This document shows, piece after piece, positions 5,556 through 8,080 of a DNA stretch of 8,080 nucleotides. Source of the stretch: Gammaproteobacteria bacterium (lineage in GTDB: Bacteria; Pseudomonadota; Gammaproteobacteria; SZUA-229); contig JAESSQ010000161.1 in NCBI GenBank assembly GCA_016764035.1, forward strand, positions 1 through 8,080, written 5' to 3'. Within the stretch, counting starts at the first letter, position 1; every line of letters begins with the position of its first letter. The notes under the pieces are model-generated. The model was not told the origin of the DNA, ran no database searches, and was given only the letters and a program-made list of their open reading frames with translations. The translations under genes and the position numbers were made by a program.

Positions 5556-6179
5556 GTGACAAAAGGTACACTTTACGTCATTTCAGCAGCGTCCGGTGCC
5601 GGTAAAACCAGTCTGGTTGCAGCGGTATTAAGGCAAATGTCTGAACTTGAAGTCTCTGTGTCGCATACTACACGTTTGCCACGTGAGGGTGAGGTGGATG
5701 GCGTTAATTACCATTTCATCGAGAAAGAAAAGTTTACCAAAATGATATTGGAGGGCGAATTTTTTGAGTCTGCCGAAGTATTTGGTAATATGTACGGTAC
5801 CTCACGTCAGCATATTCAGGAACTTTTGCTCAAAGGCAAAGATGTGGTACTGGAAATCGACTGGCAGGGTGCCAGGCAAATTCGGCAACAGATGACGGAT
5901 TGCAAGTCAATTTATATTGTGCCACCGTCGGTAGCGGCGTTACGTGAACGATTGACCGGTCGTGGACAAGATGACGAAGCAGTCATTAACAAACGTATGA
6001 AAGAAGCCGTTAATGAAATGTCGCATTATGCTGAGTTTGAATATTTGGTTATCAATGATGATTTTGATGAAGCGGTACAGAATCTAGCCGCTATAATTAC
6101 GGGTAACCGTATGCGGTTTGAACCACAGCAACAAAAACACGCCAACTTGTTGGCTGAACTATTAACATTTAAAGAATAA
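5556..6179 (+). CDS. gmk: Guanylate kinase
   Basis: Gmk transfers phosphate from ATP to GMP (and dGMP) to give GDP, a required step towards GTP and ppGpp. The product has 207 residues, the same as E. coli. The P-loop is SGAGKTS (13-19) in SAASGAGKTS; E. coli has proline where this protein has Ala12. GMP-site segments are SHTTR (36-40), NYHF (51-54) and ESAEVFGNMYGTSR (71-84). The core motif EIDWQGARQIR (100-110) and the lid GRGQDD are also present, as is the late VINDDFD. The start is GTG 5556, supported by AAGGA at 5544-5548, seven bases upstream. rpoZ follows after 27 bp, so the two are almost certainly cotranscribed, as in E. coli. Confidence 0.98.
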   Translation: MTKGTLYVISAASGAGKTSLVAAVLRQMSELEVSVSHTTRLPREGEVDGVNYHFIEKEKFTKMILEGEFFESAEVFGNMYGTSRQHIQELLLKGKDVVLEIDWQGARQIRQQMTDCKSIYIVPPSVAALRERLTGRGQDDEAVINKRMKEAVNEMSHYAEFEYLVINDDFDEAVQNLAAIITGNRMRFEPQQQKHANLLAELLTFKE

Positions 6180-6206
6180 GCTCATTTAGAGTATTGGAGA
6201 GTAAAT

Positions 6207-6515
6207 ATGGCACGTCTAACAGTAGAAGATTGCCTTGATAACGTAGAAAACCGTTTCGAATTAGTATTGGTCGCCTCGCAACGTGCGCGTCAATTAGCCA
6301 TGGGTGCAGAGGCATTAGTGCCTGAGGATAATGACAAACCAACCGTTTTAGCATTGCGTGAGATAGCTGAAAATTTAATCAATAAAGAAATTTTAGCTGC
6401 GCCAAAAGAAACCGCTATGGAAGATATCGATGCAATGATAGAAGGTGACTTGACGGCTGAATTGGAAAACAGTTTAAAAGAAAGTCTGCAGGGCAATCTT
6501 AAAGATAAGCTGTAA
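6207..6515 (+). CDS. rpoZ: RNA polymerase omega subunit
   Basis: Omega binds the beta-prime subunit, helps assemble RNA polymerase, and in E. coli forms part of ppGpp site 1 through its extreme N-terminus. The product is 102 residues against 91 in E. coli. The conserved N-terminal part includes MARLTVED (1-8), NRFELVLVASQRARQL (13-28), LVPEDNDKPTVLALREI (from about 36) and LINKEIL (57-63). The MARLTV start keeps the residues that contact ppGpp in E. coli (MARVTV). The C-terminal 35 or so residues are acidic, helical-looking and not conserved. GGAG at 6196-6199, seven bases before ATG 6207, fixes the start. The gene lies between gmk and a strong terminator-like hairpin. Confidence 0.97.
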   Translation: MARLTVEDCLDNVENRFELVLVASQRARQLAMGAEALVPEDNDKPTVLALREIAENLINKEILAAPKETAMEDIDAMIEGDLTAELENSLKESLQGNLKDKL

Positions 6516-6535
6516 ACGATTTTGTTTACTGTTTT

Positions 6536-6576
6536 AATAAGCACGTCAAACTTACGTTTGACGTGCTTATTTTTTT
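6536..6576 (+). terminator. Very strong intrinsic terminator between rpoZ and spoT
   Basis: AATAAGCACGTCAAAC (6536-6551) pairs perfectly over 16 bp with GTTTGACGTGCTTATT (6556-6571) around a TTAC loop. T's run without break from 6570 to 6576. It lies 20 bases after the rpoZ stop and 34 bases before the spoT ATG. By its shape it should stop most gmk-rpoZ transcripts. Confidence 0.9.
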
Positions 6577-6610
6577 GGCAAAGAAAAATACCCCAACACC
6601 TCTATATTAA

Positions 6611-8080
6611 ATGACAGACGTTACCAAACAAACAGCATCGCCGTTAACAGAAGAGCGATTTTTAATCTCTGACCTCTGTGAATTGATATCGCAATACATG
6701 GATGCCGAGCAGGTAAAAGAAGTTTATAACGCCTACCTTTTTGGCGCGCAAGCACATGAGGGGCAAGTTCGAATATCAGGTGAGCCTTATATCTATCATC
6801 CGATTGCCGTGGCGCGTATTCTTGCCGAAATGCACATGGATGTTAAAAGCATTGTCGCATCCATACTGCATGATGTAATAGAGGATACGCCAGCAACTAG
6901 ACCGTTGATTGAGAGTGAGTTCGGTGAAGATGTTGCCCATCTGGTAGAGGGTGTTAGCAAACTTACGCACATAAAGTTTAAAAATAAAATTGAGCAGCAG
7001 GCCGAGAATATACAAAAGGTCTTGCTGGCCATGGCGCAAGATATTCGTGTCATCATGATTAAGCTGGCGGATCGCTTACATAATATGCGTACCCTGGGTG
7101 CACTAAGGCCTGAAAAACGTCGCCGTATCGCCAAGGAGACCTTAGATATTTATATCCCTATTGCTAATCGTCTGGGTATCTTTACTATTCGGCATGAATT
7201 AGAAAACCTGGTGTTTCAAGCCATCCATCCCTGGCGTTATGTGGTGTTGGAAAATGCCGTAAATAGATCAGGCGGCAATCGTAAAGAGTTAATCGAAAAA
7301 ATTAATCTCGCGCTAAGCTCAAGACTGGTGGATATGTCGATCGAAGCGCAAGTTTCATCGCGTAAAAAACATCTGTTTAGTGTGTATAACAAGATGCGCG
7401 ATAAACGCTTACCGTTTAGTAAAATTCTCGATGTCTATGCGTTGCGTGTCGTGGTCGACTCTGTCGATGATTGTTATCGCGTATTCGGCATTGTGCATAA
7501 TTTGTTTAAACCGATTCCCGGACGCATTAAAGATTATATTGCCATCCCAAAAAGTAACGGCTATCAGTCGTTGCACACAGCGCTGTATGGTCCGCATGGC
7601 ATCCCCATGGAAGTTCAAATTCGAACGGATGAAATGGATAAGTTCGCCGAAAGTGGCATTGCTGCACACTGGTTATATAAATCACCCGATGAAACCGGTA
7701 CCGTTGCCGCACACGCCAGAGCACGTGACTGGTTGACTGGCATACTGGAAATGCAGCAGTCGGCGGGCGATTCCATCGAATTTTTAGAAAATGTAAAAGT
7801 CGATTTATTTCATGATGAAGTTTATGTCTATACACCGGAAGGTGACATTATGAAGTTGCCAAGGCATGCCACCCCGGTCGATTTTGCCTATGCCGTGCAT
7901 ACCGATATAGGTAACAGTTGTGTCGCAGCAAAATTGAACCATAGTTTTGTGCCATTAAATACGCCGTTATACAGCGGTCAAACCGTTGAAGTGGTTACGT
8001 CACCTGGTTCACGGCCCAATGCGGCCTGGCTTAATTATGTTGTTACCGTAAAAGCTCGAAGTAATATCCGCAATTACCTG
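6611..8080 (+). CDS. spoT: Bifunctional (p)ppGpp synthetase/hydrolase SpoT, C-terminus cut by window edge
   Basis: SpoT makes ppGpp from GDP/GTP and ATP and hydrolyses it, setting the stringent response. The frame is open to the edge, giving 490 of about 700 codons. The HD hydrolase domain (about 45-195) shows YHP (H63), LHDVIEDT (86-93, H87/D88) and KLADRLHNMRTL (151-162, D154). The synthetase domain (about 230-350) shows RKKHLFSVYNKM (251-262), DVYALRV (274-280), RIKDYIAIPKSNGYQSLHT (305-323) and EVQIRT (334-339). RIKD fits the RxKD motif of bifunctional enzymes, not the ExDD of RelA. Both active sites look intact. A TGS domain covers about 402-465; the helical and ACT domains lie outside. 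ATG 6611 is directly preceded by an in-frame TAA, so no earlier start exists. It adds about 15 residues to the E. coli start and has no Shine-Dalgarno site. Confidence 0.97.
   Translation, partial: MTDVTKQTASPLTEERFLISDLCELISQYMDAEQVKEVYNAYLFGAQAHEGQVRISGEPYIYHPIAVARILAEMHMDVKSIVASILHDVIEDTPATRPLIESEFGEDVAHLVEGVSKLTHIKFKNKIEQQAENIQKVLLAMAQDIRVIMIKLADRLHNMRTLGALRPEKRRRIAKETLDIYIPIANRLGIFTIRHELENLVFQAIHPWRYVVLENAVNRSGGNRKELIEKINLALSSRLVDMSIEAQVSSRKKHLFSVYNKMRDKRLPFSKILDVYALRVVVDSVDDCYRVFGIVHNLFKPIPGRIKDYIAIPKSNGYQSLHTALYGPHGIPMEVQIRTDEMDKFAESGIAAHWLYKSPDETGTVAAHARARDWLTGILEMQQSAGDSIEFLENVKVDLFHDEVYVYTPEGDIMKLPRHATPVDFAYAVHTDIGNSCVAAKLNHSFVPLNTPLYSGQTVEVVTSPGSRPNAAWLNYVVTVKARSNIRNYL

Noticed and set aside
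6575..6608. spoT promoter made of TTGGCA and TATATT
   Set aside because: The spacer is 22 bp and the start point would fall after the spoT ATG, so it cannot serve this start in the usual way.
6776..7835. Several open frames of 86-118 codons overlapping spoT on both strands
   Set aside because: All lie within the spoT reading frame, which carries every expected domain motif. None has its own support.
1..8080. Mobile element, CRISPR array, defence or toxin-antitoxin system
   Set aside because: I saw no direct repeats of that kind, no transposase or integrase motifs and no unexplained open frames. All coding space is taken by conserved core genes.

Overview
This window is a block of core housekeeping genes from a gammaproteobacterium. 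The proteins resemble E. coli and Pseudomonas homologues along their whole length. The order murJ < > rpsT, then proB-obg-rpmA-rplU on the minus strand divergent from ispB, is a classical gammaproteobacterial layout. GC content is moderate, the Shine-Dalgarno and sigma70-like signals are ordinary, and I see no insertion sequences, phage genes, tRNA, rRNA or CRISPR. I cannot name the genus. I found no undescribed multi-gene system; the points of interest are in the regulatory DNA and the start codons.

Layout. Positions 1-490 (minus) hold the N-terminal part of murJ, the lipid II flippase. Positions 491-755 form a divergent regulatory region with a murJ promoter, two tandem candidate rpsT promoters and an 11-bp inverted repeat flanking the upstream one. 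rpsT (plus, ribosomal protein S20) ends in a strong intrinsic terminator and converges on proB. On the minus strand, transcription runs rplU (L21), rpmA (L27), an intrinsic terminator, obg (ribosome-associated GTPase), then proB (glutamate 5-kinase), which overlaps obg by 4 bp. Positions 4162-4400 carry the divergent rplU and ispB promoters. On the plus strand follow ispB (polyprenyl diphosphate synthase), gmk (guanylate kinase), rpoZ (RNA polymerase omega), a very strong terminator-like hairpin, and spoT, which runs off the right edge after 490 codons. No gene-free stretch exceeds 300 bases.

How the genes relate. Several loci touch guanine-nucleotide and ppGpp physiology. Gmk makes GDP from GMP, SpoT makes and degrades ppGpp, omega forms part of one ppGpp site on RNA polymerase, and Obg is a guanine-nucleotide-binding ribosome-assembly factor. 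The rplU promoter and the proximal rpsT promoter share a GC-rich discriminator (TCGCGC), the type of sequence associated with stringent control. murJ and ispB both serve polyprenyl-linked functions: ispB makes a quinone side chain and MurJ moves undecaprenyl-linked lipid II. Four of the ten genes appear to start with a codon other than ATG: murJ (CTG, inferred), rpsT (GTG), ispB (TTG) and gmk (GTG).
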